The notes under the pieces were generated by a model, which saw only the letters and a list, made by a program, of their open reading frames with translations, did no database searches and was not told the DNA's origin. Made by a program: the position numbers and the translations under genes. Positions 33,689-44,913 of a stretch of 64,000 nt of DNA are shown here, in pieces (the stretch's first letter is position 1; each line of letters begins with the position of its first letter). The stretch spans positions 26,165,057 to 26,229,056 of the forward strand of contig CP141148.1 in assembly GCA_035235625.1 (NCBI GenBank). The letters are read 5' to 3'. The stretch is from Saururus chinensis (lineage: Eukaryota; Streptophyta; Magnoliopsida; Piperales; Saururaceae).

Positions 33689-33943
33689 GGGGAAGACAAT
33701 TGCCCCTTGTAACTACCCAAACGAGTAGAGGAAGGTTGAGGCCTTCAAGCTCTGCGTTTCTTGATTTTCTTTTATCAGTTTTTGAGAGTAAGGAAGCGGA
33801 GAGAAGCCAGCTAGACGAGGGAGGAGAAGGGTGGGGCTGTCCTTCATTGTAGGGGAGGCTGGGGCACAGGGTGGGGCATTGAAGAGCGGCAGTTTTGGAG
33901 TTCCCCTACTAGTTTAGGTAGTTGTAAGGGGCAGTTATCTTCC
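33689..33943 (+). mobile_element. 255-bp TIR element carrying a copy of the DUF620 leader
   Basis: About 40-bp inverted repeats, GGAAGACAATTGCCCCTTGT...CGAGTAG at the left and its imperfect inverse CTAGTTTAGGTAGTTGTAAG...TCTTCC at the right, enclose 33729-33901. That interior matches 27011-27175, the transcribed leader upstream of the DUF620 start, with about a dozen visible substitutions. The small open frame at 33628-33852 is only a consequence of this copy. Confidence 0.7.
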
Positions 33944-34627
33944 CCTTATATAATATTTTAATATAAAATTATATATATAATTTTATATAAAAATATTTTA
34001 ATATAAAATTATATATATAATTTTATTATATTAAAATATTTTTAATAATTTATAAAATTATAAAAACGCCTCCAAAACTCCACTCTAAATTCTAATCATT
34101 CTTATCATAAAATATTATAAAATATATATTTTATATAAAAATATATATAAATTATAAATTTTATATAAAAATATAAAATATATATTCTAAAATATATATT
34201 ATATATATTTTTTATATAAAATTAACAAGACAAAAAAAGATGAAGAAAGAAGAAATAGAGAAAAACCACAACCAGCCTCTATTTATAAACTGTGGTTACG
34301 TGATATAGAAGATTATATTATCTAATATAATATAATATAAAATAATTTATATATTTTAGAATATATAAATAAAATTTTATATATTCTAAAATATATAAAT
34401 TATTTTATAAAAAAGACCTTTCATTTAGAACATGGCTATATGCAATTTATATATTTTAGAATATATAAAATTTAATTTATATATTCTAAAATATATAAAT
34501 TATTTATATATTTTATATATCCCTCTAATATAATATAAAATTTATATTATATTATATTATCTAATATAATTATATTAGATAATAAAATATATCCTATTGC
34601 AAAGAATCTTTAATGGCCTCTCGAAGG

Positions 34628-34735
34628 AGAAAATGATAACTTGAAGGTGATAGAAACAAGTGGGACTGATTCTGGAGTTGCATTTTTTTATATACATTAT
34701 AAATTTTTTTATAATGTATATGAAAAAAATTATAT
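34628..34735. repeat. Third arm of the 32.7-kb hairpin family
   Basis: GATAACTTGAAGGTGATAGA through TTCTGGAGTTGCAT and on to the T/A tail repeats the right arm of the hairpin at 32688-32997. No inverted partner is adjacent. Confidence 0.65.
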
Positions 34736-35000
34736 TATTATCTAATATAATATAATATATATTTTTTAATTATATTATATTATATTATATTAGATAATAA
34801 TAATATAATATAATATATTTTATTATATTAGATAATATAATATAATATTATATTATATAATATTATAATAAAATATATAAATTTTATTATAATAATATAA
34901 TATATTATATTAGATAATCTAAAATATTATATATTATATTATATATAATACATTATAATTTTTTATAAAACAATTAGAGATAGAAAATTCTCATGATTCT

Positions 35001-35989
35001 CGTGAGTAATGACTAGAGATTCAGAAGCGGTACATTTCAACTCAGCCTTATGGAGAACACTTATACGCGATGCTTGATATGGAATTGGGTTGTAGATGTG
35101 ACCACGAAAGATTCCTTTTAGAATGAGTCTATGTGCACCCCAATAATATTCTCCTCAGTGCCCTAATAACCCCATAAACTCTTCATAAATTTATAAGTAA
35201 AATAGGGAAATATAAACTCTTCATAAATTTATAAGTAAAATAAGGAGATTAGTGGGGTGCATATAAGACTTATTCTTTTATAATATTTGTAATATTCTAT
35301 TTAACAGACAGAGCTAGGAATCACATCATCTCTTTTTTACATATGTAAGCATGTGTTGGTGCCTGTGCATGGTTGCGCCTATCTTGTTAAGGGACCTCGT
35401 TGAGTCCGTGGGGTCCATGGTATTGTGGGGGCAGACCCACAACTCAATGTTATACAGTTATGGATTAGAAAGACCCACTATGGGTCTGTCCTAATTAAAC
35501 CATGGAGCGATACTTAATGTTATTCGGTTTATAGGTGTTTTTGACCTTTTTGCTCTTACCTCGTAATGGCCTTGTCTGTTGAATGCATTAATTCATATTA
35601 GAAAAGGTGTGACAAATGTTGGACGGGTATGTTATATTCAATAAATGTGTCAATCTAATCACTATATTGCCCCGGGAATCACAATAAAGATTTTCTTTGT
35701 CTACATCTTCGCCCATCGCCTCGTACTCCGGCCACCGAACATATATCATCTCTTCCTATCCTCTAGACATTGCATTTTGTCCTCTTATTTTATCACCTCA
35801 TCCTTGATATTCTTCTTCTTATGCTTATTCTCCTTTTTTTAAGTCAAATTGAATGGCTGAAAAATTAACATCGTCGGTAGAGGTCACCCACTTAGGCAAG
35901 TAGATGTTGCGGAAAACTTTTGTTATAGTCTTGTGTATAAAAATTTTGATAATAAGTTATAAAATTTTAAATTTTTTACAAATTGTTTG
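35001..35989. other. Intergenic DNA without supported genes
   Basis: Contains a tandem pair (AAACTCTTCATAAATTTATA...AAAAT at about 35173 and 35214). The rest is unique-looking and non-coding. The T-rich frame at 35645-35842 has no recognisable features. Confidence 0.4.
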
Positions 35990-36980
35990 AACAATAGCGT
36001 TAAAAAATTTCGATGCTTATGGGTGAATTTAATAGGTTTTTTTAAAAATTGATCTAAAATGTTAAGATTGAGATGAAATTTCACCAAATATCAAAATGTT
36101 TCAACAATGTGGTGAAAATTGTTTATTCATTCTACTAAAAGGTTTCGTTTTCACAAAATTGATCACAAGATTTAATTATAAGCTTGTACTTTTTGATGAA
36201 TAAGTCAAAATGACCCAAGAAATAACACCAAGAAACATATTGACATATGCCTAAACCTTAAACAACAGTGTTAAGTAGTTGTCATAACTGTGTAATTTTT
36301 TTTACCGTAGTTGTTAAAATGTTTTGATATATGGGTCAAAATGTTTTAACATAGTCATTAAAATATTTTAAAAAAAATGTCAAAACAATTATATAAGTAT
36401 ATATCAACACATTGCAACACAGTAGTGAAAACGTTTTGACACTCATATCAAAACGTTTTGACAACTATGGTAAAAAATTTTGACACACTATCAAAATATT
36501 TTAAAAGTGCAAATTTAAACATATTTACATAGATCTTGTGCAGAGTTGAACAAGCGAAGATAAGAAACGAAAAGACCAAAGATAACACTGGTACCATGTG
36601 TGCTAGATAGGCTAAATAACACAAAGCCGATAATAACTAGCAACAAACTTATAACCGAGAAGATGGAGGTTGGGTTATTCTACAAATTCTATGTGGCGAT
36701 GAGGTTAACATGATGTAAGTAGTTGATGGAGCACTTGGTATTGATCTAGTGTGAAGAGTCCAGCTCTCATATGCTACCATCCTATATTTTGGTTGCGCAA
36801 ATTTGTCTTTTCTAAATGTTTCAAAACTATGGTGAATATGATATTTTAAATGTATTAAAACATGTTAACAAAAGTGTTGAAATGCTTTAACACGATTATC
36901 ATTTGTCAAAAACATTTTGACAACCATGTCAAAACTTTTTTACACGGTTGTCAAAATATTTTGACAAATGTGAACAATTA
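35990..36980. repeat. Block rich in a CAAAACGTTTTG-type palindrome
   Basis: Variants of (G/A)TCAAAA(C/T)(G/A)TTTTGACA occur repeatedly, clearest at about 36330-36500 and 36895-36968, often beside TATGG or CAACTATGG. The pattern is irregular in spacing, so it is not a simple tandem array. Origin unknown. Confidence 0.45.
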
Positions 36981-37184
36981 TTCTCAGGTATATGGGCCAA
37001 ATTATATTCTAAAGAAATTTAGATGCTCTAATTTGTTTATTCAATTATTACAAGGGCATAAAACTTTTTTTTATCAATTGTGCAGTAAGACATATCCCAT
37101 TATTTAAGACCATAGATGGCAACTAAGATCTTGAGGGGGTATGTTAATTGAACTTTATAAATACATGGAATGTTCATAAGTTTC

Positions 37185-37700
37185 ATTTGCGGCAGAGACT
37201 GATGCGTTAGGCAATGGTCTTGGGGCCATGTTACTTCAGGATGGCCACCTTATTTCCTTCTTTAGTAAGGCTCTATTTGGGCGCTCACTTCATATATCTG
37301 CATATGGGAAGGAACTATTAGCAGTCGCTCACGCAGCAATCAAATGGAGGTCTAATCTTCTTGGGCGACACTTCATCATTTGGATGGATCATTAGCCCTT
37401 GAAGTTCTTGGACGAGCACATTTCCACTCAAGCTCAACAACAATGGGTAAGCAAATTATTGGGTTATGACTACACAATTTTTTATAAAAAGGAAGACTAT
37501 AGTTGACGCCCTATCTTGGTAATTCTAAGAAAGAGATCATTTCAGCTCACCATTCTTGTCTTTCCATTATTTGGTGAGTTGTGGCAAGCATATGGAGAGG
37601 ACACCGAGGTTGTTAACACTCTAGCGTCAACTACACCTTATTCGAGCCAGATTTTGTGCTGGATGCATCATCATATGCTCCCAGATACTAGCAACTGATC
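37185..37700 (+). pseudogene. Ty3/gypsy polyprotein relic (RNase H region)
   Basis: Reading from about 37190 gives AETDALGNGLGAMLLQDGHL, then ISFFSKALFGRS, SAYGKELLAVAHAAIKWRSN, LLGRHFIIWMDH, a stop (TAG at about 37393), PLKFLDEHI and QQWVSKLLGYDYTIFYKK. These are the RNase H blocks that follow reverse transcriptase in Ty3/gypsy elements. Further stops and a frame change follow (about 37503), then SFPLFGELW-like residues up to 37700. No reverse transcriptase, integrase or LTRs were found around it, so it is an isolated, inactive fragment. Confidence 0.75.
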
Positions 37701-39314
37701 AGCCAAAAGCATAATTTGGCAGGTTGGAATCCCAGCATATTTGGATCAATGAGAGGAGACTCAATGAAGCACCTGATTCAGACCTAGCAAGAACTGGCCT
37801 CAAGCCTTGGGAAACCACAACATCTGTTAGTTGTTGTTCTATGTAATTCATTTCAAGAACCGTGTGTGCCTAGATGACATTGGCATAAATCAATCACTAA
37901 AGTTGATAATAGTGGATTATGATTTGTCTTCATCAGTTTTTACATCAAAAACATATTCTGAGTATTCTATGGAGAAACAAACAAAGTGACAAAGAACCTT
38001 GTAAGCATATTTGCTAATGGTAGACAGGACACTAAGAGAGGCATACAGGAAAAAGACAGTTTCTCCTTCCCATAGTTGTTTCTCCATTAGTCATCTCAAA
38101 TAAGCATTGCCCAATCAGTTTATTAGCTAAATGACCCAACAGTTTGTCAAAACTCCCCAGTCAAGAGCCCCACAAAGAGGTAGAATTATCTTGCTCTGCT
38201 AATGTTGTATGAGTTATTTTCAGTCATTATTTTTTTCATTATTAAAAACTCAGTTTGCTTCCATAGTTAAATAAAAATACTCCCGATATTGTATTTATAA
38301 AAATTGCTTACTATTTTATGATATTATAATCAGAAAACAATGCACAAAACATAAATATGGTGACAATTTACATTGCATACTATGTGGTGTGATACTTGGA
38401 AAAAGAAAATGAAAGGATACCTGAGCTTGTGCACAGAGATTTGTATAAGGCACAACACTTGTGAGAAGCTCACTGCAACATACCAATAGATAAATAAGAT
38501 TCCTTTCACATTTAGTTAAAGTTCAAATGGTAAAAGATGTCACTTTCATTATATCTTAACAACATCACTCTTATTGATAAGATGATTTCATGAACATGAG
38601 AGTTCACATCAACAATTTATAATAATTGTGATGTGATCCAAACAATCCATCTCAATTGATCAATCCCATGGGGAAGTTAATATTGAATCAGAGTAGACAA
38701 GATATCTAAAATGCTTACTTGAGGGAAGTTATCATTTGGTCACAAAGTTTACCTAGAGCCTCTCCTAAGAATATAATTGGGAAGCATTGTCCTTGTTTTT
38801 GTTTGCGTAAGCCCAAGTCTAATCTTCCATGAACTAATAGGACATTGAAAGATGTTGCATATCAAATGCTCCAACTGAGAGGAAGGAGTAATCTCTCTGG
38901 TAGCTAGGAAACTATTTATAACCAGAAGGCATGAAAGCAGAGGCATTGGAAGTAACCAACATCAGCGGGCATGCATAATAAATTAGAAAAAATCTCTGTA
39001 ATAATGTATAGATTTGGTCGGACCCTTCTTGTCAAATCCAAAGTAATATACGTACCTATAACCAAGCAATCCCAACACCATTAAAATGATTCAAAAACAC
39101 AGCACCCTATCAAGAGGGAAAAAGAGCTTCAACTTTTCCTCAATCCTAATCTTGTCAAACTCATAATACAACGCAGACAAATGATGCCTTTCTAAAAAAA
39201 TGATACTCCTATATATTAATCATGCGAGCAATATCAGCAACAACAAAGAAAAACTACAAAGACAATAATCTCTAAGAAAATAACAGAGGATTAACCATCA
39301 GAGCCCACTGGCTA
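37701..39314. other. Non-coding DNA with possible orphan exons on the minus strand
   Basis: One minus-strand segment (about 38422-38474) has both an acceptor (TTGCAG) and a donor (CAG|GTATCC) and would read ELLTSVVPYTNLCAQAQ. I cannot assign it. Another (about 39110-39195) follows a TTTTTTTAG acceptor. Neither joins to the ribose-phosphate pyrophosphokinase exon in a convincing frame. Confidence 0.3.
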
Positions 39315-39370
39315 GCAAAAGCACGAGCCCTGGCTACACCTCCAACATCAGGTGAGACCACTACCATATC
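39315..39370 (-). pseudogene. Lone exon of a ribose-phosphate pyrophosphokinase gene
   Basis: Minus-strand reading DMVVVSPDVGGVARARAFA after a TTTTTCCTAG acceptor is the highly conserved block just before the PRPP-synthetase KRR loop (normally followed by KKLSDAP-like residues). Here the next codons are SQWAL and no KKL or DKRR sequence follows within reach, nor is the upstream exon present. I read it as a transposed or decayed exon, not a working gene. Confidence 0.55.
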
Positions 39371-42239
39371 TAGGAAAAATTAGAGCAATAGCAACAACAA
39401 TTATCAGAAGAAATTCAGATTGCCAAACATTTAATTAGCTCCACCAACTAAATTTCAATCAGTGACAAAAGTCATTAGCGTGAACACACGATCAGTTGAT
39501 AGATAGTACTGACAAAAGTAGTAAAATAAATGTACATTTTCCATGTGATTGATTACCTGCGAAAGGGCGGGATTGGCAGGTAACTTCCAACCCCTCCGCT
39601 AGGCATCCCTGCACCAGCCTGCTAGCATTAAGCTTGTTCATCACTTCCATTGCCCTTGTCCAATCCTAAAATAATTAAGTTGGTCCAGTTTTCATGGTTT
39701 TTGAATCCTAGGTGGACGTCCACCTAGTGTTTCATGTCTCTACTATCTGCCGCTTTGTTATCTTTCTCTGCCTGTGTTTTATAGCGGGGGATTTGCCATC
39801 GCTCTCTTTCGTTTTTCTTGATATTCCCGTATTCAGAGAGATCTACAAAGATCATGATCGCGCGAGGCTTATCTTCAGAGGTAAAAAGGATCGATCATGA
39901 GGCCGACTCCGGCCGGGGATGAGAATCAAACCGCCATCCGCCGATGAAGCAGGGATTTGCAAGGCATGCGACGTGTGGGGGAAATCCCAATTAACATCCT
40001 CCCTTGTCGATTAGAATTTTTGCTTTTTCGATCTCGCGGCTTCCTAGAACAGAGGAGACTTTCGGCTAAAGGCACTCAGGCAGCCATTTCATCTCCAAGT
40101 TGCTTCTATTAACAGGTCTTTCTATCCTCCTGTGATTTTTATTTCTTTCTTTCAGAAATGTTCCATGAACTGCTTCTTGGTAAAGGATCTGGTGTTAAGA
40201 TTTTTTTTTAGAAAAATGAAAATAATAATTGAAAAGGTCTATGAACTGCAAGTTGGTGAGTGTTTTGAAATGAGAAAATTAAATATAGAAGGTCTATCAA
40301 CTGCATGTTAGTGTGTTTGTTTTTAATCAGTTTAAGGGTCTAGACCAATAGCCATCAATCAGTGGCAGACCAAAAAAATGTCCCTTGGAGTAAGTTCAGT
40401 CCTTGGAGCTATAGTTCTTAAAAATATCTCTTACAAAATCAGTGTCAGTTCTTACTTGAAAATACAGTTTTAGTTTTAGTTGCACTTTATAGCTGACTCT
40501 TTCAGTGTGGAGTCCTTTTTGTTTAATTGACAACTTTATTTGTGAAAAGAATGTGTTATTGAACTGCAAATGTGTCCTTTTTTTGTTTTTTGCGTAATCT
40601 GTTTACTTGAATCAGAGTACTTACATTACAATCCCTTAGCATATAAGCTCTCCCTACCAAATTAGTAGTTCACATTTGAAAAAAAATGATATACAAGAAA
40701 GCCAATTAATTAACTTTTTTACTCCATTCATGACTAATGACTATTAGAATGATAACATGAAATAAGACTATTAATATGTGATAGATTTTTTTTGTCAAAT
40801 AAGTCTATCAAAATAAGATGGAAGAAGTATATTATCTGATAAATGCCCTCAGACCCAAATTCTTTCCATATTTTGCTCTTAAAATTGGATCAATTGGCAG
40901 CAAGTCAACTTCAACAAATGAAAATTTAATTTAATATAAAGTAATGGAATTCTCTTTCTAGCTAAAATTGAAAACCAATAAAGAAATGAATGGTAGAGCT
41001 TGATTGTTCATACTTGAGGTCGGCAGAATAGATGGGCAACGATGTTAAGGAACATATAAATATTATCTGAGACCCTAATCAACTCACTAAGCTTAATTAT
41101 TTGATAACGTCCATTAGTTGGCAACATAATCCATGCTCAAAGATGATAATGGGAAAATAAATCACATTAAGCATTTTTTTTGTACTAATGAAGTCGAGTA
41201 ATTAGGTTTACCTTTTTTTAGATAAACAAACATTGTCCGAATTAGGTTTACTTGTCAATTTAATACAATAATATTGTACATAATCATCTTACATCCATAG
41301 GTCATTTACCTGTTTCAATTCTTTGTTCCTTTGGTGTATGTGGTTTTCTAAAATATGACCTTTGTAACCATAATTTAAAATACTTTTAAAGAATGTCTTC
41401 AGGCCCCACGTTCAGATTTGGGGAAAGAACCCTCGAACCTTTGTTTATTTATAAGTCTATTAGTAAGATTATTGACCTCTTCCTTGGTGCTTCTTAGCAA
41501 CGATTCCACCTCATCAGTAGCACGGTGGTCAAGATATTTAAGTGCAAATTAAAATAAGGTATCCACCATTTTTAGAGAAAACTTTCTTGACAAGCAAGAA
41601 TGCAAGAAGAGAAGATGAGTAGCTTTATAAAAAGCTTGAAGGGCTTGATCTAACTAATTCCATTAACTTGCTTCATCCACCAGCACTAGTTTTTTTGTTG
41701 TTGTACGAGTTGTCGATCCCGGCTTGCCAAGCTTGAATGCACATGACTCGAGGCCCATTTGGCCTGTTTTCCACCTTACTGAATTCTATTCCTGTGAGTC
41801 CTACTGTTACCATATGTTTACCATTTTGTTTGTCTAGCTATTAGGTAACTCAAAAAATATACTCTTTTTTCTTCTAATTACTTTATCTAGTGCCTCCTTT
41901 CTTACAATTTATAGGTAGTTTCTTAATACTAAATGTATGTTCGATATTTTTCAACTTATACTTGGCCCTATCAGTAGAACTGGGGGTTCTCTATCTTAAA
42001 TTGATCCATCAAAAGAGCTTCTACTTCTAAAATTTATGGTCTTGTAGGTAAGAAATGATAATAACTCATATAACAATATTTTCTACTATTTTTCAAATAT
42101 AATGAGTAAGTCTCTTCATGACATGAAGGATAGGCTAGCTTCTTTTTGTGCTCCAACCCGATAGCATCGCATACCTTAAGAAGTTATGTATAGTCCACAG
42201 AACAACTGCATTCATTTGAAATATCTCTTTCTTCAATAA
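39371..42239. other. Intergenic DNA, possible orphan leader exon, no supported gene
   Basis: A GC-normal block at about 39700-40116 ends in AACAG|GTCTTTC and could be a 5' exon of an unidentified plus-strand transcript. The minus strand at about 39550-39610 has an exon-like piece (GMPSGGVGSYLPIPPF with GT/AG flanks). The rest, 40.1-42.2 kb, is AT-rich and featureless. Confidence 0.3.
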
Positions 42240-42700
42240 ATCATATGTCTCTACACCAACATCTTATAATTTTTTTAATTCTTCTATCAACGACGTAAGA
42301 AATATGTCAATCTTATTACGAGGGTCATTTGGGTTGAGCAATGATAACATAAAATTTGGTTGTTTCGTGCATAACAATGGAGGTAAGTTGTAAGGAACTA
42401 GATTAATAGGTCATGTGCTATATGATAGAGATAATGTCCTAAATGGGTTGAAGTCATCACTACTTAACTAAGTCTAACATTATGAGGCCATGAAGTAAAT
42501 GCATGATAGATAAAATCAAGTTATTTCCATGTAAGGGAATCAACTGGGTGTCTTGGGATTTGGCCTCTCTTATGCTTCTTGTCATGCCATCACATAACAC
42601 TGCAATTTTGGATGACATGTACAATCTCTGCAGCCTTGGCTTTTGGGGGAAATGACAAAGAACCTTTGCTTAGATCTTCCTTTTAATACCATAATTTATA
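42240..42700 (-). pseudogene. CACTA (En/Spm, TNP2-type) transposase relic, minus strand
   Basis: The reverse complement parallels 43125-43560 on the plus strand: AGATTGTACATGTCATCCAA, then TCATGG-type GPVMLGL, GFNPFKT and YNLPP-type blocks, as in TNP2 transposases. Many substitutions and stops. It faces away from the plus-strand relic. Confidence 0.6.
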
Positions 42701-42859
42701 TAGATAAAGGAAGTGTAATACCTTATGTTTTGATTACACCTAAACTAAAGGGTTAGGGGTAATTATATACTTTTTAGTTAAATTTTAAGGGGTTTCAAGA
42801 AATGGAGTCCTAGTAGAAGAGGTTGGAATTGAAGTGTACAACACTCACAAAGTTATCTT

Positions 42860-43930
42860 TTGTTCTTAGACGATGACATGTTAAATGTTGAGGTACATGG
42901 AATAACAAGTCAGTCACTATATTATTTAACTTGTTATATGAACTACATTCAAAAGATAATAACTTACCTAAGACATTTGAACAATGTAAGAAAATTATAT
43001 CAATGTTGGGACTTGAGCATTACAAGATTCATGTATGTCTAAACAATTATATGTTGTATTGGAAAGACACAGCTGACCAAAAGATATGTCAGACCTCGTT
43101 GGATGACTACAGAAGGTGATGAAGATGGTACTAAAGGGAAGATCTCAGCAAAGATTCTTTGTCATTTCCTCGTAAATCCAAGGTTACAAAGATTGTATAT
43201 GTCATCCAAAATTACAAGTGCCATGTGATGACATGACGAGAAGTGTAAGATAAACCGGATCCTAAGACACCTAGCTGATCTCCAACATTGAAATAACTTG
43301 ATTTTATCTATCCTATATTCACTTCATGGTCCTGTAATGTTAGGCTTGGGTTAACTAGTGATGGCTTTAACCCATTTAAGACATTGTCTCTTTTAGATAG
43401 CATATGACCTATAAATCTAGTTTCTTACAACTTACCTCCATTGTTATGTATGAAACAACCAAACTTTATGTTATCATTGCTCATCCCAAATGGCCCTCGT
43501 AATATAATTGACATATTTCTTACATTGATTGAAGAATTAAAGAAATTATAGGATGTTAGTGTGGAGACATATGATTCATTGAAGAAAAAGATATTTAAAA
43601 TGCATGCAATTATTTTATGGACTATAAGTAACTTCCTAAGGTACACGTTGATGTCAGGTTGGAGCATAAAAAGAAAACTAGCATGTCTCTCATGTCATGT
43701 AGAGACTTACTCATTATATTTGAAAAATAGTAGAAAATATTGTTATATGGGCTGTCGTCGTTTCTTACCTAGAGACTATAAATTTTGGAAGCAGAAGCAC
43801 TCTTTTGATGGATCAATTGAAGATAGAAAAACCCTAGTTCTATTGACAGGGTCAAGTATATTGCATAAGTTGAAAAATATTGAACATATATTTTGTATTG
43901 AGAAATTACCTATGTGCATCTCAATTTAGT
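42860..43930 (+). pseudogene. CACTA (En/Spm, TNP2-type) transposase relic, plus strand
   Basis: Readable blocks in several frames: LPKTFEQCKKIISMLGLEHY, KIHVCLNNYMLYWKD, ISAKILCHF...PRLQRLYMSSK, HGPVMLGL and GFNPFKTL, YNLPPLLCMKQPNFMLSLLI, then LMSGWSIKRKLACLSCHVET, NSRKYCYMGCRRFLPRDYKF and KHSFDG. This order matches the CACTA TNP2-like transposase. Frameshifts and stops separate the blocks, so the copy is dead. Confidence 0.75.
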
Positions 43931-44455
43931 AGATTTGGGAGTGAGAAAAGAGTTACACCGACAATGGCATATGTTTTGGAGGGTGATGAAAAATTATCTC
44001 TAAAGTATAGTTATGTGCTTTTTTTTGTAGTAGTTCTACAATTTTATATGCTAACTTTGTTTTATTTTAATTTTGTATGAGCTAATAGTGAATGATTCTA
44101 AATTGTCAAGTTGCACGAACGGATTAAGTCTTATCTAAGACTTTTCTTTTTTTATTTATATTAAATAATCTCACCATTAGTACTTAGATATTGTGAACAT
44201 CTGGAACTATTGTATTTGTAATTTTTTTTCAACACTTTATTAGGTACTTTTATTTAAATAATTTATGTTATTTTAAGACCTCTATTTTTGTTTGAGAATA
44301 CATAAATATAAAATTCAAATAAATGAAAGGTATGCTTGAGAATATATTATGTTGTGAATAATGTGTTTGAGAATGTAGAAAGTAAATGTGATAAAAGAAA
44401 AGTTAAATAAAATTTTATATAAATAAAAGATTATTTTTAATGCAGTTTTGAAAAA

Positions 44456-44913
44456 TAGCCACGTGTTGAGCCGTCGCTAAAGCATTTAGCAACAGCCCGC
44501 AGACCACCGCTAAAAATATTTAGTGATAGTCTAAAATCCACCATGAGGAAGAAACTGAAGCTTCTAGAGGTGGTTTGAAGGCCACAACTGAATATTTTTA
44601 GAGGCGGTTTGAAGGCCGCTACTAAATACTTTAGCGACAGCTACTTTGGTTGTTACTTATTATTTTCTACAGCGATTTCTTGATGGCCAAAAAAAGATTT
44701 TGGTATTTTAAAAACCATTAGCAGTGGTTGTAGGAATTACCGCTAAAAGTATATTTTGTAGCGACAGTAATGAAAAATGTTGTGATTATTCTCGCAAAAA
44801 CTTTTTGTGGAGCTATTTTCAGCGGCAACTTCAAAACTGCCACTTAAAATTTTTATTATGATTTTGAAGTCTTTAGCGGGGGTTTTGAAAGCCTCATATT
44901 TGTTTTTGTAGTG
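44456..44913 (+). mobile_element. CACTA element 3' terminus with subterminal repeats
   Basis: The stretch repeats words such as GCCGCTACTAAATACTTTAG, GGCGGTTTGAAGGCCG and TTTAGCG(A/G)CAG, as CACTA subterminal regions do, and ends TTTTTGTAGTG at 44903-44913, the inverse of the CACTACAAAAA terminus. Flanking 3-bp target is CTT if intact. No left CACTACAAAAA end was found, so the element is 5'-truncated or rearranged; it may belong with the plus-strand transposase relic. Confidence 0.7.

Larger units (their letters stand above)
31801..35000. other. Extremely AT-rich region of nested palindromes
   Basis: Most of this stretch is runs of TATATAA, ATAATATAAT and TTTTATAAAATT with few G/C bases. Short GC-normal islands are the hairpin at 32688-32997, the boxed leader copy at 33689-33943 and the half-hairpin at 34628-34735. 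A phrase at 33231-33250 (GGTTTTGCCATTTCAGTGCA) is the inverse of one at 29064-29084. No gene is possible here. Confidence 0.6.

Noticed and set aside
41681-41700. CACTAGTTTTTTT as the missing left end of the CACTA element
   Set aside because: Matches CACTACAAAAA only in the first five bases, and lacks subterminal repeats and a matching CTT flank.
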